Part shown: positions 28,971 to 38,011 of the stretch, one piece after another
How positions within the stretch are numbered: position 1 is the stretch's first letter
How the letters are laid out: each line of letters begins with the position of its first letter
Source: Streptomyces griseus subsp. griseus
GTDB taxonomy: Bacteria; Actinomycetota; Actinomycetes; Streptomycetales; Streptomycetaceae
Assembly (NCBI RefSeq): GCF_000720255.1
Contig: NZ_JOJE01000002.1
Span: forward strand, 124,001-188,000
Direction of reading: 5' to 3'
DNA length: 64,000 nt
Program-made: the position numbers and the translations under genes
Notes under the pieces: model-generated
The model's database searches: none
Seen by the model: only the letters and a program-made list of their open reading frames with translations
Told to the model about the DNA's origin: nothing

Positions 28971-30311
28971 TCAGGCAACCGCCGGCACCGGGCTCGTCGC
29001 CCTTCGCCGGATCACCAGCGCCATCAGCGCCGCCGCCGCGCACAGGGCGCCCGAGGCGTACCAGACCATGTCGTACGAGCCGAAGACGTCGCGGGAGACG
29101 CCGCCGAGGTAGGCGACGAGGGCGGCGCCGAGCTGGTGGGAGGCGAGGACCCAGCCGAAGACGATGGCGCTGTCTTCGCCGTAGTGCTCGCGGCACAGGG
29201 CGAGGGTGGGCGGGACGGTGGCGACCCAGTCGAGGCCGTAGAAGACGATGAAGAAGATCATCGGGGGGTGGACCGAGGACGCCAGCAGCATGGGGAGGAA
29301 CAGAAGGGAGACGCCGCGCAGGGCGTAGTAGACCGCCAGCAGCCGGCGTGACTCGAAGCGGTCGGTGAACCAGCCGGAGGCGATCGTGCCGACGACGTCG
29401 AACACGCCGATGACCGCGAGCAGTGAGGCCGCCGCCGTGACGGGCATGCCGTGGTCGTGGGCGGCGGGCACGAAGTGGGTCTGGATCAGTCCGTTGGTGG
29501 ACGCGCCGCAGATCGCGAAGGTGCCGGCGAGCAGCCAGAACGGGCCGGTGCGCATCGCGGAGAGCAGGACCTTGACCGCGCGCCGAGCGGCCCCCGGCAC
29601 GGGTGCGGGCTTGGGCACGAAGTCCCGTGCGCCGTACGGTTTCAGGCCCACGTCCGCCGGGTGGTCCCGCAGCAGCAGCCAGACGAAGGGGACGACCGCG
29701 AGGGCCGCGAGGGCCACCGTGACCGCGGCCGGGCGCCAGCGGTGCGCCTCGACCAGCCAGGACAGCAGCGGCAGGAAGATCAATTGACCCGAGGCGGACG
29801 CGGCGGTCAGGATGCCGCTGACCAGGCCCCGCCGCTCGGTGAACCAGCGGTTGGTGACGGTCGCGGCGAAGGCCAGCGCCATGGAGCCCGAACCGAGCCC
29901 GACCAACAGCCCCCAGCACAGCATCAGTTGCCAGGCCGACGTCATCCACACCGTCAGCCCCGAGCCGATCGAGATCACGGTGAGGGCGACGGCGACGACC
30001 CGGCGGATGCCGAAGCGGTCCATCAGCGCGGCCGCGAAGGGCGCGGTCAGGCCGTACAGGGCGAGGTTGACGGAGACAGCCGCGCTGATCGTGCCGCGTG
30101 ACCAGCCGAAGTCGTCGTGCAGGGGGTCGATGAGCAGCCCGGGCAGGGAGCGGAAGGCGGCCGCGCCGATGATCGTCACGAAGGTGACGGCGGCGACGAA
30201 CCAGGCGCGGTGGATACGCGAGCGTCCGCGGGAGTCCTTGGCGGCGGCTTCGGGTGCTTCGGCGGCCACGGGGGCGGCGGCTTCGGTCGTCTCAGTCACA
30301 TCACCGAGCAT
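28971..30311 (-). CDS. MFS transporter, monocarboxylate/OFA-like
   Basis: 446 aa with about 12 helices. The MFS loop (ALMDRFGIRRVV near 98) and MCT-like start helix WFVAAVTFVTIIGAAAFRSLPGLLI near 37 are visible, with WFTDRFESRR in the second half. GTG 30299 could replace ATG 30311. It is divergent from a GlxA-type regulator 59 bp away, which probably controls it. Substrate probably an organic acid. Confidence 0.85.
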   Translation of the reverse strand: MLGDVTETTEAAAPVAAEAPEAAAKDSRGRSRIHRAWFVAAVTFVTIIGAAAFRSLPGLLIDPLHDDFGWSRGTISAAVSVNLALYGLTAPFAAALMDRFGIRRVVAVALTVISIGSGLTVWMTSAWQLMLCWGLLVGLGSGSMALAFAATVTNRWFTERRGLVSGILTAASASGQLIFLPLLSWLVEAHRWRPAAVTVALAALAVVPFVWLLLRDHPADVGLKPYGARDFVPKPAPVPGAARRAVKVLLSAMRTGPFWLLAGTFAICGASTNGLIQTHFVPAAHDHGMPVTAAASLLAVIGVFDVVGTIASGWFTDRFESRRLLAVYYALRGVSLLFLPMLLASSVHPPMIFFIVFYGLDWVATVPPTLALCREHYGEDSAIVFGWVLASHQLGAALVAYLGGVSRDVFGSYDMVWYASGALCAAAALMALVIRRRATSPVPAVA

Positions 30312-30370
30312 CCGGCCTGCGACCCGAGCGAACGAGTGGCCCGAGAGACGATATTCGCTAGGATCGGGCC

Positions 30371-31387
30371 ATGGCCCGTACGCCCTCCCCCGCCTTCCGC
30401 CCCCACCGTGTCGTCGTTCTCGCCCTCGACGGGCTGCTCCCCTTCGAACTGGGCATCCCGCACCGCATCTTCGGCCTCTCCAGGGACGCCGGTGGCCGGA
30501 ATCTGTACGAGGTCGTCACCTGCTCGATCCGGCCGCCCGGCCCGGTCGAGACCGACGCCGACTTCGCCATCCACGTCGCCCACGGCCCCGAGGCCCTGGC
30601 CACCGCCGACACGGTGATCGTCCCGGCGTCGTACGAACTCGGTCCCGTCTACGAGGAGGGTGTCCTCACCGACGAGCTGGCCGCCGCGCTCGCCCTCATC
30701 CGGCCCGGCACCCGCCTCGCCTCCATCTGCACCGGCGTCTACGTCCTCGCCGCCGCCGGCTACCTCGACGGCCGCACCGCCACCACGCACTGGATCGACG
30801 CCGAGCGCCTGCAGCGCCTCTTCCCGCGGATCGAGGTCGACCCGGACGTGCTGTTCATCGACGGCGGCGACGTCCTCACCTCGGCGGGTGTCGCGGCCGG
30901 GATCGACCTGTGCCTGCACCTCGTGCGCCGCGACCACGGCACGGCCGTCGCCAACGAGGCGGCCCGCCGTACGGTCGTACCGCCGCACCGCGACGGCGGC
31001 CAGGCACAGTACATCCAGCGGCCCGTCCCGGACCCGCAGCAGGCCACCACGACCGGGGCGCGCGCCTGGGCGCTGGGGCGGCTGCAGGAGCCGATCCAGC
31101 TGCGGGACATGGCCGCCCAGGAGTCCATGTCGGTACGTACCTTCACGCGCCGCTTCCGCGAGGAGACCGGTGTCAGCCCCGGCCAGTGGCTCACCCAGCA
31201 GCGCGTCGAACGGGCCAGGCACCTGCTGGAGTCCACGGAGCTGTCCGTCGACCAGGTGGCCCATGACGCCGGCTTCGGCACGGCCCAGTCGATGCGCCAG
31301 CACCTCCAGGCGGCCCTCGGAGTCACCCCGACCGCGTACCGCAGGACGTTCAGGGCGAGCGGGAACGGCACCGGCGTCAGAACGTGA
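30371..31387 (+). CDS. GlxA-type AraC-family regulator
   Basis: 338 aa. The DJ-1/PfpI-like domain (13-190) includes the nucleophile-elbow-like block RLASICTGVYVLAAAGYLDGRTATTHW. An AraC double HTH fills residues 225-325 (MSVRTFTRRFREETGVSPGQWLTQQRVERAR, DQVAHDAGFGTAQSMRQHLQ). Such proteins activate neighbouring transport or catabolic genes in response to nitrogenous or acid ligands. It is divergent from the MFS gene and overlaps the convergent dehydrogenase gene by 11 bp. Confidence 0.9.
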   Translation: MARTPSPAFRPHRVVVLALDGLLPFELGIPHRIFGLSRDAGGRNLYEVVTCSIRPPGPVETDADFAIHVAHGPEALATADTVIVPASYELGPVYEEGVLTDELAAALALIRPGTRLASICTGVYVLAAAGYLDGRTATTHWIDAERLQRLFPRIEVDPDVLFIDGGDVLTSAGVAAGIDLCLHLVRRDHGTAVANEAARRTVVPPHRDGGQAQYIQRPVPDPQQATTTGARAWALGRLQEPIQLRDMAAQESMSVRTFTRRFREETGVSPGQWLTQQRVERARHLLESTELSVDQVAHDAGFGTAQSMRQHLQAALGVTPTAYRRTFRASGNGTGVRT

Positions 31388-32426
31388 GCACCGCCCGCGC
31401 CACCCGCCCCGCCTCCGCGTCCGCCGCCGCCTTCTCGAAGTCCTCCACCGGGTAGGTCGCTGTGACCAGCTCGTCCAGCAGCAGCCGGCCCTGCCGGTAC
31501 AGCTCCGCGTACAGGGCGATGTCGTGCTGGGGGCGGGAGGAGCCGTAGCGGCAGCCCAGGATGGACTTGTCGAGGTAGAGGGAGGAGACGAGGAAGGACG
31601 CCTCGGCGGTCGAGGCGGGCACCCCGAGGAGGATCGCCTGTCCGCGCCGGTCGAGCAGGTCGATCGCCTGCCGGATCAGCTCGACGCGGCCGACGCACTC
31701 GAAGGCGTGGTCGGCACCCGTGGGCAGCAGCTCCCGCACCCCCTGCGTCGACGTCAGGAAGTCCGTCGCGCCGAACTGCCTGGCCACCGCCTCCTTCGCC
31801 GGATTGGCGTCCACGGCCACGATCCGCGACGCCCCCGCGATCCGCGCCCCCTGGATGACATTGAGGCCGATCCCGCCGGTACCGATCACCAGCACACTGT
31901 CCCCGCGGTCCACCCGCGCGCGGTTGAGCACGGCGCCGACGCCGGTCAGCACCCCGCACCCGATGAGCGCGGCGGACGGCATCGGGATGTCGTCCGGGAC
32001 GCGCACCGCCTGGACGGCCTTGACCACCGTGCGTTCCGCGAAGGCGGAGTTGGCCGCGAACTGGTACACCGGCCGCCCGCCGCGCGAGAACGGCCGCTCC
32101 GGTCGCCCGATGGCCCGCCGGCACATCGTAGGACGCCCCCGGCCGCACTCCGCGCAGGTGCCGCAGCTGGCGAGCGTGGACAGCGAGACGTGGTCCCCGG
32201 GCGCCACGTGCGAGACGCCCGCGCCGACGGTCTCCACCACGCCCGCACCCTCGTGCCCGAGCACCACGGGCACGGGGAAGGGGATCGTCCCGTCCACCAC
32301 CGACAGGTCGCTGTGGCACAGCCCGGCCGCGGAGATCGCCACCCGCACCTCACCGGGCCCCGGTTCCCGCACCTCCAGATCGTCGGCGACCTCGATCCGC
32401 TTCCCGTCATAGATCACGCCTCGCAT
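31377..32426 (-). CDS. Zinc-dependent alcohol dehydrogenase
   Basis: 349-aa MDR. Catalytic-zinc residues are in GLCHSDL (Cys37) and GHEGAG (His60), structural zinc in CGTCAECGRGRPTMC near 88-102, and the NAD motif GTGGIGLNVIQGARIAG near 176. It oxidises or reduces an alcohol intermediate. ATG 32426 overlaps the dehydrogenase stop (TGATG), so it is the last gene of the SDR / acyl-CoA dehydrogenase / ADH operon led by operator F. Confidence 0.9.
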   Translation of the reverse strand: MRGVIYDGKRIEVADDLEVREPGPGEVRVAISAAGLCHSDLSVVDGTIPFPVPVVLGHEGAGVVETVGAGVSHVAPGDHVSLSTLASCGTCAECGRGRPTMCRRAIGRPERPFSRGGRPVYQFAANSAFAERTVVKAVQAVRVPDDIPMPSAALIGCGVLTGVGAVLNRARVDRGDSVLVIGTGGIGLNVIQGARIAGASRIVAVDANPAKEAVARQFGATDFLTSTQGVRELLPTGADHAFECVGRVELIRQAIDLLDRRGQAILLGVPASTAEASFLVSSLYLDKSILGCRYGSSRPQHDIALYAELYRQGRLLLDELVTATYPVEDFEKAAADAEAGRVARAVLTF

Positions 32427-33574
32427 CACGCGGCTCCCTTGGGTTCCCTGGGCAGGCCGAGCACGCGCTCGGCGATGATCGTGCGCTGGATCTGGTCCGA
32501 GCCGCCGTAGATCGTGTCGGCCCGGGAGAACAGGAACAGGTGCTGCGCGGCGTCGAGTTCGTACGGCGCCGACGGCGACCAGTCCACCGGTCCCACGCCC
32601 GCCGCCGCCCCGCGCACCCGCACCGCCAGCTCCCCGAGCCGCTGATGCCACCCGGCCCACAACAGCTTCGCCACGCTCGGCGCACCGGCCTCGCCCGAAC
32701 TCCCCAGCGTCCGCATCGCGTTCCACCGCATGACGCGCAACTCGGCCCACTGCCGCACCAGCAGCTCCCGTACGACGGGATCGTCCGCCGCCCCCGTCTC
32801 CACGGCCGTGCGCACCACCCGCCCCAACTCCGCCGCGAACCCGATCTGCTGGGCGAGCGTGGACACCCCGCGTTCGAACCCGAGCAGACTCATCGCGACC
32901 CGCCAGCCGTGCCCCTCACCCCCGACGACATGCTCCGCCCGCGCCCCGTCGAAGAACACTTCGTTGAACTCACTGGTGCCGGTCATCTGCCGGATGGGCC
33001 GCACCTCGATCCGCCCCGGCTGATCCATCGGCACCAGCAGAAAACTCAGCCCGTGGTGCCGCGCCGACTCGGGGTCGGTACGGGCGAGCACGAAGCACCA
33101 GTCGGCCTCGTGGGCGAGAGACGTCCAGATCTTCTGCCCGGTGACGCGGTACGTCCGCCCGTCCGGGTCGAGTTCGGCCTTCGTACGAACCCCGGCGAGA
33201 TCGGACCCGGCTCCGGGTTCGCTGTACCCCTGACACCACAGCTCTTCCCCGGCGGCGACGGGAGGCAGGAAACGGGCCTTCTGCTCGTCGGTGCCGTGCG
33301 CGATGAGAGTCGGGGCGAGCAGATTCTCCCCGATGTGCCCAGACCGCGCCGGCGCCCCCGACCGCGCGTACTCCTCTGCCCAGGCGACTTGTTGCGTGAG
33401 AGACGCGGTCCGATTGCCGTACCCACCTTCACCCCACCCGAGCCCGATCCACCCGGCCGAGCCAAGAGCCCGTTCCCAGCTACGACGGTCCCGCTCCCCA
33501 TCGACATGCGCATCGAGCCAGGCACGCGCCTCCATACGGAACAACTCATCCTGCCCGGAGAACCCGAAGTCCAC
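32426..33574 (-). CDS. Acyl-CoA dehydrogenase (alpha-type subunit)
   Basis: 382 aa. The FAD-binding loop CQGYSEPGAGSDLAGVRT near 118 and KIWTS near 147 are intact. Where MCAD has the catalytic YEGT, this has IYGGSDQIQ, so that glutamate is missing. The ending QRTIIAERVLGLPRE is typical of the large subunit of the heteromeric dehydrogenases. GTG 33574 follows AAGGAG. Its small-subunit partner is not in this operon. Confidence 0.87.
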   Translation of the reverse strand: MDFGFSGQDELFRMEARAWLDAHVDGERDRRSWERALGSAGWIGLGWGEGGYGNRTASLTQQVAWAEEYARSGAPARSGHIGENLLAPTLIAHGTDEQKARFLPPVAAGEELWCQGYSEPGAGSDLAGVRTKAELDPDGRTYRVTGQKIWTSLAHEADWCFVLARTDPESARHHGLSFLLVPMDQPGRIEVRPIRQMTGTSEFNEVFFDGARAEHVVGGEGHGWRVAMSLLGFERGVSTLAQQIGFAAELGRVVRTAVETGAADDPVVRELLVRQWAELRVMRWNAMRTLGSSGEAGAPSVAKLLWAGWHQRLGELAVRVRGAAAGVGPVDWSPSAPYELDAAQHLFLFSRADTIYGGSDQIQRTIIAERVLGLPREPKGAA

Positions 33575-33671
33575 GTCCAGCTCCTTGAATCGGGGCAAGT
33601 GCAGCCAACTCAGGGGCGCGGGGAACTGCGCGCCCAGCCACAGACAACCCGCACCCGCCAGCCTTCAGAAT

Positions 33672-34586
33672 TCACCCGTTGGGCCGCGCCCCTTCCCGCG
33701 CCGCCCTCTCCATCCCGGCCAGCTGCGCCAGCATCGGCATCGGATCCACCCCCACCGCCCCCGGCAACACCTCGGCGATCCGCTCCGGCGTCCAGGAACC
33801 CCCCTCCGCGTAAGCCGAACGCAGTTCCCTCGGCTGCGCCCACACCGCGATCTTCGCCCCCGCCGCCGTGTACACCTGCCCGGTGATGCCCTGCTCCCGA
33901 GCCCGGTCGGACAGCAGGTACACCACCAGCGCGGCGACATCCTCCGGCTCCCCGATCTCCGCCAACTCCATCGGCACCCCCGCCGACATCCGCGTCCGCG
34001 CCACCGGCGCCACCGCGTTCGCGGTCACCCCGTACTTGTGCAGGCCCAGCGCGGCACTCCGCACCAGCGAGATGATCCCGCCCTTGGCCGCGCTGTAGTT
34101 GGCCTGGGACACCGAGCCCTGGTGGTTGCCGCTGGTGAACCCGATCAACGTTCCCGCGCGCTGCTTCCGCATCACCGCCGCGGCCGCCCGGAACACGGTG
34201 AAGGTGCCCTTGAGGTGGGTGGCGACCACGGGGTCCCACTCCTCCTCGGACATGTTGAACAGCATCCGCTCACGCAGGATCCCGGCCACGCACACGACCC
34301 CGTCGAGCCGCCCGTACGCGGACAGCGCGACGTCCACGACCCGCCGGCCGCCGGCCATCGTGGAGACGTCGTCGGCGACCGCGACCGCCTCCCCGCCCGC
34401 CGCCTCGATCTCCTTGACGACGGACTCGGCGACCTCGCTGCTGGGTGAGGCGCCGTCCACGGACACCCCGTAGTCGTTGACGACGACCCGTGCCCCCTCC
34501 GCCGCCGCCGCGAGCGCGACCGCCCGACCGATGCCCCGTCCCGCGCCCGTCACGGCGACGACCTTGCCTGCCAAGAAGTTCCCCAC
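33672..34586 (-). CDS. SDR, 17beta-HSD4/multifunctional-enzyme-like
   Basis: 304 aa. Cofactor motif TGAGRGIGRAVALAAAAEGA (14-33), NDYG near 37 and catalytic YSAAK near 170. Length and the DYG block match the 3-hydroxyacyl-CoA dehydrogenase part of MFE-2/17beta-HSD4, used on branched or steroid side-chain CoAs. GTG start. First gene behind operator F. Confidence 0.86.
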   Translation of the reverse strand: MGNFLAGKVVAVTGAGRGIGRAVALAAAAEGARVVVNDYGVSVDGASPSSEVAESVVKEIEAAGGEAVAVADDVSTMAGGRRVVDVALSAYGRLDGVVCVAGILRERMLFNMSEEEWDPVVATHLKGTFTVFRAAAAVMRKQRAGTLIGFTSGNHQGSVSQANYSAAKGGIISLVRSAALGLHKYGVTANAVAPVARTRMSAGVPMELAEIGEPEDVAALVVYLLSDRAREQGITGQVYTAAGAKIAVWAQPRELRSAYAEGGSWTPERIAEVLPGAVGVDPMPMLAQLAGMERAAREGARPNG

Positions 34587-34608
34587 GCCCGGCCCCTTCC
34601 CGCGGTTT

Positions 34609-34623
34609 CTGACGGTCCGTTAG
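34609..34623. promoter_or_regulatory. Regulon operator F
   Basis: CTGACGGTCCGTTAG matches 9 of 10 positions. TAGATT (34621-34626) at its right edge is a fair -10 box for the cyclase gene, so the operator overlaps the promoter. Confidence 0.72.
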
Positions 34624-34672
34624 ATTTTATGTCCCGCCAGTCGGGACAGGACAAGCCCCGGGGAGGCACCGG

Positions 34673-35599
34673 ATGTCACTGCCGGCCGAGTTCCACGACA
34701 TCGCCAAGCGCGTGAACAACTGGGGGCGTTGGGGCGCCGACGACGAGATCGGCACCCTCAACCTGATCACCGACGAGGTGGTGCGCCGGGCCGCGGAGAC
34801 CGTTCGCGCCGGGCGCCGCGTGCCCCTCGCGCTGCCCCTGAAGCAGGACGGCGTACAGACGGGGGTGATCCCGGGGCGGGTCAACCCCCTGCACGTCATG
34901 GTGCAGATCAACCAGGAGATCTTCGGTCCCGGGACGGTGGCGTGCAGCGACGACGCGGTGACCATGGGGCTCCAGGCGGGCACGCACTGGGACGCGCTCA
35001 CCCATGTCTCGCACTCGGGCCGGCTCTACAACGGCCGCCCGGCCGGCACCATCACCCCGCACGGGGGCGCCGAGTTCAGCGGCATCGACACGGCACGGCA
35101 CATCGTCTCGCGAGGGGTCCTCCTCGACGTGGCCCGGGCGCGGGGCGTCGACCGGCTGCCCGGCGGGCACGCCGTCACCCCGGAGGATCTGGACGCCGCC
35201 GAGGAACTCGCCGGTACGCGGGTGAGGGCCGGCGACATCGCGCTCGTACGGACCGGGCAGGTCCAGGTCTACCTCGCCGGGAACCGGGAGGCGTACGCCT
35301 ATCCGTCGCCGGGGCTGTCGATCCGTACACCGGAGTGGTTCCGCGCGCGCGATGCCGCGGCGGTCGCCAACGACACGTTGACATTCGAGATCTTTCCGCC
35401 CGAGATCGACGATCTGTGGCTGCCCGTCCACGCGCTCGATCTGGTGGAGATGGGGATGCCCCAGGGGCAGAACTGGAATCTCGAAGAGTTGTCCACAGCC
35501 TGTGGAGAAGAGAAGCGGTACGCCTTCCTGCTGGCGGCGATGCCCGAGCCGTTCGTCGGCGCGACCGGCACTCCGGTGGCACCGGTCGCGATCCTCTGA
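34673..35599 (+). CDS. Cyclase-family metal-dependent hydrolase
   Basis: 308 aa of the kynurenine-formamidase-like cyclase family. The metal motif QAGTHWDALTHVS near 102 is the HxGTHxD-type block with the first residue varied, and EIFPPEIDDLWLPVHALDLVEMGMPQG near 240 is the C-terminal metal/active-site block. GGGGAGG lies 7 bases before ATG 34673. It probably opens a ring or cleaves an amide or ester in the regulon. It is divergent from the SDR operon. Confidence 0.83.
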   Translation: MSLPAEFHDIAKRVNNWGRWGADDEIGTLNLITDEVVRRAAETVRAGRRVPLALPLKQDGVQTGVIPGRVNPLHVMVQINQEIFGPGTVACSDDAVTMGLQAGTHWDALTHVSHSGRLYNGRPAGTITPHGGAEFSGIDTARHIVSRGVLLDVARARGVDRLPGGHAVTPEDLDAAEELAGTRVRAGDIALVRTGQVQVYLAGNREAYAYPSPGLSIRTPEWFRARDAAAVANDTLTFEIFPPEIDDLWLPVHALDLVEMGMPQGQNWNLEELSTACGEEKRYAFLLAAMPEPFVGATGTPVAPVAIL

Positions 35600-35677
35600 C
35601 CCACTGTTTCCCGGCTGGCGGCGCGCGTGCCCGCCCCGAGCACGGCACCGCACGCCGCCATCCGGCTCCGGCGTTCC

Positions 35678-35710
35678 CTCCCCCACCCGACTCCGCTCGG
35701 GCGGGGGGAG
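35678..35710 (+). terminator. Hairpin after the cyclase gene
   Basis: CTCCCCC-AC-CCGA pairs with TCGG-GC-GGGGGGAG around a CTCCGC loop, one mismatch. The remainder of the gap (35711-36067) shows no credible gene; it includes a lower-GC stretch near 35865-35890. Confidence 0.55.
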
Positions 35711-36067
35711 CCCCCATCGACCCCCCTTGGCCCTGAGGGAGCCGACGCCGAACCAACGACCCGCACTCGACGAGGGCTTCCGTCACCGAGGCCCTCGCCG
35801 TCCCCTCGCGGCGAATCGCTGAACCACAAGCGTGATCAAACGGACACGTGGCGTCAACACCCCAGTTGTTTTTGCCCCCGTTTGTCGTGGGCGCGCACAG
35901 AAGCACATCCAGGCGCACGGATGCCTCGCGGACATGTCACGACAGCGCTTTCTGCGACCGTGCACCGAGCCGACGACACCGACGGCCCCCTCACAGCCCG
36001 TGCGCCCGCCTCACCGACCGCCGAGAGCACCCCCAAGCCCCCACGCCCTCAAGCCCCGCGCACGCGG

Positions 36068-36565
36068 TCAGGCCCCCGTGCAGATCACCTCGTACGCCAG
36101 GTCCTCGTACGCCGGCACACCGGCGACCCCGCAGCCGGCCACGGCCTGCCGGGGCTTCGTACAGCGGTCGAGTTCGCACCAGATGCGCTTGCCGGCGCCC
36201 TCGCGGACCCAGCCCCAGCGGTCGGCGAGGCCGTCGACGAGGGCCAGGCCGCGTCCGCCGGTGGCGTCGTCGTCCGCGCACCGCGGCACCGGGGCACGGC
36301 CGCTTCCGTCGGCCACCTCCAGGCGCACCGTGGCCGACTCGTCGGCGGCGGCCGACCCCGGCAGGGAGAGCCGCAGCACGGCCGGACGGCCGGTGTGCAC
36401 CACGGCGTTGGTGACCAGCTCCGAGACCAGCAGGACCAGGGTCTCGGCGAGTGGCTCGTCGGCCTCTATACCGGACACGGCGAGCCGCGACCGGGCCCAT
36501 CTCCGTGCGCGCCCCACCTCAGCGGGGTCGGGCCGGATCTCCAACTGCACTTGAAGCACCTGCAC
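36068..36565 (-). CDS. ATP-binding anti-sigma-factor-like protein (HATPase)
   Basis: 165 aa with the RsbW/SpoIIAB GHKL fold: N-box ETLVLLVSELVTNAVVHTG near 41, G1 LEVADGSG near 81 and G2 TGGRGLALVDGLADRWG near 103. Streptomyces has many such orphans. The chain ends with a Cys-containing tail (EVICTGA). A partner regulator or DUF397 protein is not adjacent. Confidence 0.85.
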   Translation of the reverse strand: MQVLQVQLEIRPDPAEVGRARRWARSRLAVSGIEADEPLAETLVLLVSELVTNAVVHTGRPAVLRLSLPGSAAADESATVRLEVADGSGRAPVPRCADDDATGGRGLALVDGLADRWGWVREGAGKRIWCELDRCTKPRQAVAGCGVAGVPAYEDLAYEVICTGA

Positions 36566-36748
36566 CGCTCACACCATCCGAACCGGCGGACACATGACCT
36601 CGCGGCACGCGAGCGCCACGACGAGCGCCATGACGAGGGCTACGACGAGGGCCACGATCGTAACCATTTTTTGCATGACCAGAACAACGGCCAGTACCGG
36701 AGTCACGGCCGGAGTCACGGAACGTGAATCCCTTACGGGACAGCTTGA

Positions 36749-36768
36749 TTGACGTACAGTCACGTCAA
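36749..36768. promoter_or_regulatory. Inverted repeat TTGACGT-N6-ACGTCAA
   Basis: Perfect 7-bp arms (36749-36755, 36762-36768). It contains TGAC-N5-GTCA, the core of the regulon palindrome, but the flanks differ and it stands beside no pathway gene. Likely an operator for another regulator. Confidence 0.4.
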
Positions 36769-36806
36769 CAAGCGCTTCGGGCATATTCCAGCGCGAAGGA
36801 GTACCC

Positions 36807-36932
36807 GTGCGGCATACTGTGCGACGCTCGCCGCGGGGAGTCGAACAGGTGAAGGCCAAAGCCTCATCCGCCCAGCGAGCAGCGGCGCGCACCGTCGAAT
36901 CCGGCGCCGCCCCAGGGGCCGCACCGGCGTGA
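36807..36932 (+). CDS. Possible 41-aa basic peptide
   Basis: GTG 36807 follows AAGGAG at ideal spacing and opens a 41-codon frame (VRHTVRRSPRGVEQVKAKAS...). The composition (Arg, Ala) is not distinctive, so it may be chance. The rest of 36566-37116 shows no other credible gene; it has T-rich runs near 36667 and 37042. Confidence 0.25.
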   Translation: MRHTVRRSPRGVEQVKAKASSAQRAAARTVESGAAPGAAPA

Positions 36933-37116
36933 CTCGCGCTCGGCACCACTCGCATCCCACCCAAGGTACCCGAGGGGCACGCCGACTCCGGGCCGTGACG
37001 AGTCACGCCGCGGACACAAGCCGATATCGACGCTCCGTAGTCTTTTTTTGCCACAATCCGTGACAACGGAGCGGATCATGACGCCCCGTCACGCGTACCC
37101 GCAGCTCAGCGGCGTA

Positions 37117-38010
37117 TCAGTCCACTCCCGACAACAGGTCCGCGGCGAGCAGTTCCTCACTCTCCGTGCATTCTCCCGCACGCCGTGTCCGTACCCATGC
37201 CCGCTTCATATGCAGGTGCACCTCCGACTCCCAGGTGAAGCCCATGCCTCCGTGCACCTGAAGGCAGTCGCGGGCGCCGCGTACGGCGGCCTCGTCGGCG
37301 AGCAGCCGGGCCGCGGCGATGTCGGCCGGGTCGGCGGTGACGGCGGCCGCGTAGACCGCCACACGGGCCGTCTCGGCCCGGACGAGGAGCTGGGCGCACA
37401 GGTGCGCGACCGCCTGGAAGGCCCCGATCGGCCGCCCGAACTGCTGCCGCGTACGGGCGTGTTGCACCGCCAGCTCGCACACACGCGACGCCGTGCCGAG
37501 CTGTTCGGCGGCGGTGAGCAGGACGGCGACGGGGTCGGCGGCGGTCCGGACCCCGACCACCCGGTGCAGCGGCGTCAACGGATCCACCGACCGCAGCGGT
37601 ACGGCGCCGGAGGCGTCCCCCGCGTCCCCGTGCGCCGTGTCCACCACGTCCGCCTCCGCGAGCCACTCCACCAGCCCGCCGTCGACCGCCGTCACGACGG
37701 TCTCCCCCTCGGCCGCCCCCGGCACCCGTCCCGCCGCGAGGTGGGTGGCCACCAGGGGACCCGGCAGCAGTGCCCGGCCGGCCTCCTCGAAGGCCAACAC
37801 CGTCTCGGGCAGGCCCACTCCGGCCCCGCCGTCCACCTCGGGCAGTCGCAGCGCGAAGAAGCCGGACTCCCCCAGCTCCCGCCACAACGCACGGTCCAGC
37901 CCCGGGCTCTCCACGGCGGCGCGCAGGGCCTCCGCGCCGAAGCGCCGTGCCAGCAGCCCCCGCATCCCGGCCTGCACGGCACGCTGGTCCTCACTCAGCT
38001 GGAACCGCAC
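37117..38010 (-). CDS. Acyl-CoA dehydrogenase, short (beta-type) subunit
   Basis: 297 aa, shorter than the usual 380: the middle beta domain is reduced. RQQFGRPIGAFQAVAHLCAQ near 190 and LQVHGGMGFTWESEVHLHMKRAWV near 250 are kept. It starts at GTG 38010 one base after the stop of the large subunit gene. The pair is expected to form a heteromeric dehydrogenase like the mycobacterial FadE28/29 type. Last gene of the amidohydrolase operon. Confidence 0.86.
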   Translation of the reverse strand: MRFQLSEDQRAVQAGMRGLLARRFGAEALRAAVESPGLDRALWRELGESGFFALRLPEVDGGAGVGLPETVLAFEEAGRALLPGPLVATHLAAGRVPGAAEGETVVTAVDGGLVEWLAEADVVDTAHGDAGDASGAVPLRSVDPLTPLHRVVGVRTAADPVAVLLTAAEQLGTASRVCELAVQHARTRQQFGRPIGAFQAVAHLCAQLLVRAETARVAVYAAAVTADPADIAAARLLADEAAVRGARDCLQVHGGMGFTWESEVHLHMKRAWVRTRRAGECTESEELLAADLLSGVD

Positions 38011-38011
38011 G

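Noticed and set aside
34629..34672. ATG just after operator F as the cyclase start
   Set aside because: It is out of frame with the cyclase; ATG 34673 has a good Shine-Dalgarno sequence.
36749..36763. A further copy of the regulon operator
   Set aside because: TTGACGTACAGTCAC keeps only the TGAC/GTCA core. It is better explained as part of the TTGACGT-N6-ACGTCAA repeat and precedes no pathway gene.
36569..37066. Minus frame with a hydrophobic C-terminal end
   Set aside because: No ribosome-binding site, irregular codon bias and a hydrophobic stretch that comes from a GAC/GCC repeat; not supported.
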